From Osedax fenrisi (lineage: Eukaryota; Annelida; Polychaeta; Sabellida; Siboglinidae), in the NCBI GenBank assembly GCA_964019155.1, contig OZ025245.1, positions 17,060,991 through 17,124,990 of the forward strand: a stretch of DNA of 64,000 nucleotides. The letters are read 5' to 3'. The notes under the pieces were generated by a model that did not search any database, was not told the DNA's origin, and saw nothing but the letters and a program-made list of their open reading frames with translations. A program made the translations under genes and the position numbers. Numbering within the stretch: position 1 is the stretch's first letter; each line of letters starts with the position of its first letter. This document shows positions 63,901 to 64,000 of the stretch, piece after piece.

Positions 63901-64000
63901 TGGATCCCCAGCATAACAATCAATGATCAAACAATCCCGGTTAACAAGTTCCCTTCGTTCCTTGGCATCTCGTACGATAGAACATTGAGTTTTCGTACAC
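60994..64000 (+). CDS. Intact GC-rich LINE polyprotein: 2A-like motif, two PHD-like fingers, endonuclease, RT (continues past window)
   Basis: One frame is open from ATG 60994 to the window end (over 1,000 codons). Residues 1-73 form a basic leader ending LLLRAGDIESNPG, then P74: the D-x-E-x-NPGP motif of 2A ribosome-skipping peptides. Two Cys/His fingers follow (C76, C79, C92, C95, H100, C105, C120, C123; a second at about 61480-61620). The endonuclease starts LKILQWNTNGLK, with IQETK, GGDLNAHS (62115-62138) and SDHLPI (about 62344). The RT has APGRD, SYRPVSLTS, LDFSKAFDTVW, GVPQGAVLSPLLFIFYINDI and YADD (63729-63740). The rest, perhaps RNase H, lies outside. It is far more GC-rich than the rest of the window and shows no stop or shift, so it is young. 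Single-ORF Ingi-like or Jockey/R1-like; clade not fixed. Confidence 0.95.
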   Translation, partial: MRTSCLHAVHRARFFMETAKRIPIGMVSLEPKARTDCRSPNRGDVFSKAGQISSANLIRMLLLRAGDIESNPGPRCDACSKELRQNQSHLFCSECPNTCHKQEKCSGLLRAAQVRAVWKCSSCIQGSPIVRQPSPNVITLVGQVVGDRVELSSNVHHRRCLLCSKVTRKSLRPLICVSCLRECHKSCSKLSRDEQDLYIRTSSWKCDFCVSSHNRKGIDISNPPSNIAETRSDLLNRGNLKILQWNTNGLKTKMVELEDKSRFLDLDIIMIQETKLCSKDKVPSIKGYATVRKDRGEGRGGGLITFIKDDIPYTIIEHTQAVQNSLLEILMIQLNSSSLKPMIYANVYCPPTRGEMHGREFFTSELPADKNTIIGGDLNAHSHMWDEWQPEDNLGQEIEDWMMVKNFAIANDGSATRVNAGTGGSSSPDVTLLHDSWIDKVEWSTIDCMGSDHLPILINIECQVSSLKPILTKELRWNWNKADFNGFSLYVEDAMKVIPNDIVAASVDARMNFLNDIIIEAAYKFIGKAKYSTNDKVWLTREIRTAIKARNQLRRSIATHRSEWTTACRVVKDLIKVKKEERWIDFLADSEHNADPNRIWSTIKSLSGTSNGIAKNETLIHNGKQYVTSKAKANAFMKRYASISRIDIKKQDRCKKAIRRRLKMPTVEIQGVQEFNLAELNKAIRNMKLKGAPGRDLISPRFIKALGPNALAFLLEIYNESWSKGICPATWREAVIVPLLKKGKPANNIDSYRPVSLTSCIAKTMERMVANRLSYMAESNGWWCDEQAGFRSSRSCEDQILRLTQSISNGFQNRPALRSVLALLDFSKAFDTVWRNRLFEIMLDKGVPTTMVKWIRGFLCDRNARVRIDNVTGKCLKLHQGVPQGAVLSPLLFIFYINDIKDIVPEEVQVSLYADDIAIWAQHKDIQVAQEAVQLAVSNIASWSCNHKLILNPAKCVASFFSTDPHEAKWIPSITINDQTIPVNKFPSFLGISYDRTLSFRT
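61189..61215 (+). other. 2A-like ribosome-skipping motif
   Basis: Encodes AGDIESNPGP, with predicted separation between Gly (61210-61212) and Pro (61213-61215). It is preceded by a Leu-rich MLLLR stretch, as is usual for active 2A. N-terminal 2A motifs are known from several animal LINEs (Ingi, CR1, L2, Rex1, Crack groups). Confidence 0.85.

Overview
This window is nuclear DNA from an animal, probably a marine or other aquatic invertebrate; the phylum cannot be fixed from the sequence. The evidence is intron-containing coding exons with GT/AG borders (a metaxin-like gene), a eukaryotic tRNA-Asp gene with internal box A/B and a T-run terminator, several non-LTR retrotransposons (LINEs) with AP-endonuclease and reverse transcriptase, and many DNA transposons with terminal inverted repeats (TIRs) and target-site duplications (TSDs). 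The background is extremely AT-rich and full of (TA)n, (CTA)n, (CA)n and (CAA)n arrays. Host genes are few: tRNA-Asp at 48.0 kb and a metaxin-like gene at 49.2-53.3 kb.

Layout. 0-13 kb: the right end of a (CTA)n-bearing DNA transposon, two decayed LINE 3' ends, a broken LINE (3.16-4.56 kb), a near-intact two-ORF LINE (5.1-10.06 kb), a small element with repeated TACGGACACC-type motifs (10.4-11.25 kb) and a LINE fragment (12.3-12.9 kb). 13.4-28.05 kb: a 14.7-kb segment bounded by 36-bp TIRs and a 7-bp TSD ('X'). It holds a nested 6.3-kb transposon ('W', with a truncated transposase and a 725-bp pure (CTA)n array), a 3.3-kb 72-bp satellite and another LINE. 28.07-37.3 kb: a foldback element with ~0.9-kb arms and a 10-bp TSD ('Y'), split by a 6.7-kb element with an 8-bp TSD ('Z'). 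Z carries two further TIR elements, and the Y loop carries a 38-bp palindrome that reproduces the X-type TIRs and a 7-bp TSD.

37.6-47.9 kb: MITEs, an element with a decayed minus-strand gene, a decayed intron-bearing Mutator-like transposase, a pyrimidine-only array and a 2.7-kb transposon whose transposase gene is broken in several places but readable for most of its length. 48-53.7 kb: the tRNA-Asp and the metaxin-like gene, with a 354-bp hAT-like MITE just after the stop codon. 55.96-64 kb: a second LINE of the same group as the 5-10 kb copy, a (CAA)n array that fits as its tail, and an intact, much more GC-rich LINE that runs off the window. That last LINE has an N-terminal 2A-like motif and two PHD-like fingers ahead of endonuclease and reverse transcriptase.

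How the parts work together. In both two-ORF LINEs the zinc-finger/RRM-like ORF1 and the endonuclease-RT ORF2 lie in one frame, separated only by UGA followed by CUA, and ORF2 has no usable AUG. This fits stop-codon readthrough as the way ORF2 is made. Each LINE ends in its own short tandem repeat, so much of the microsatellite content can be explained as LINE tails or transposon cargo. Insertion order can be read from TSDs and from an empty site kept in the other arm of Y.
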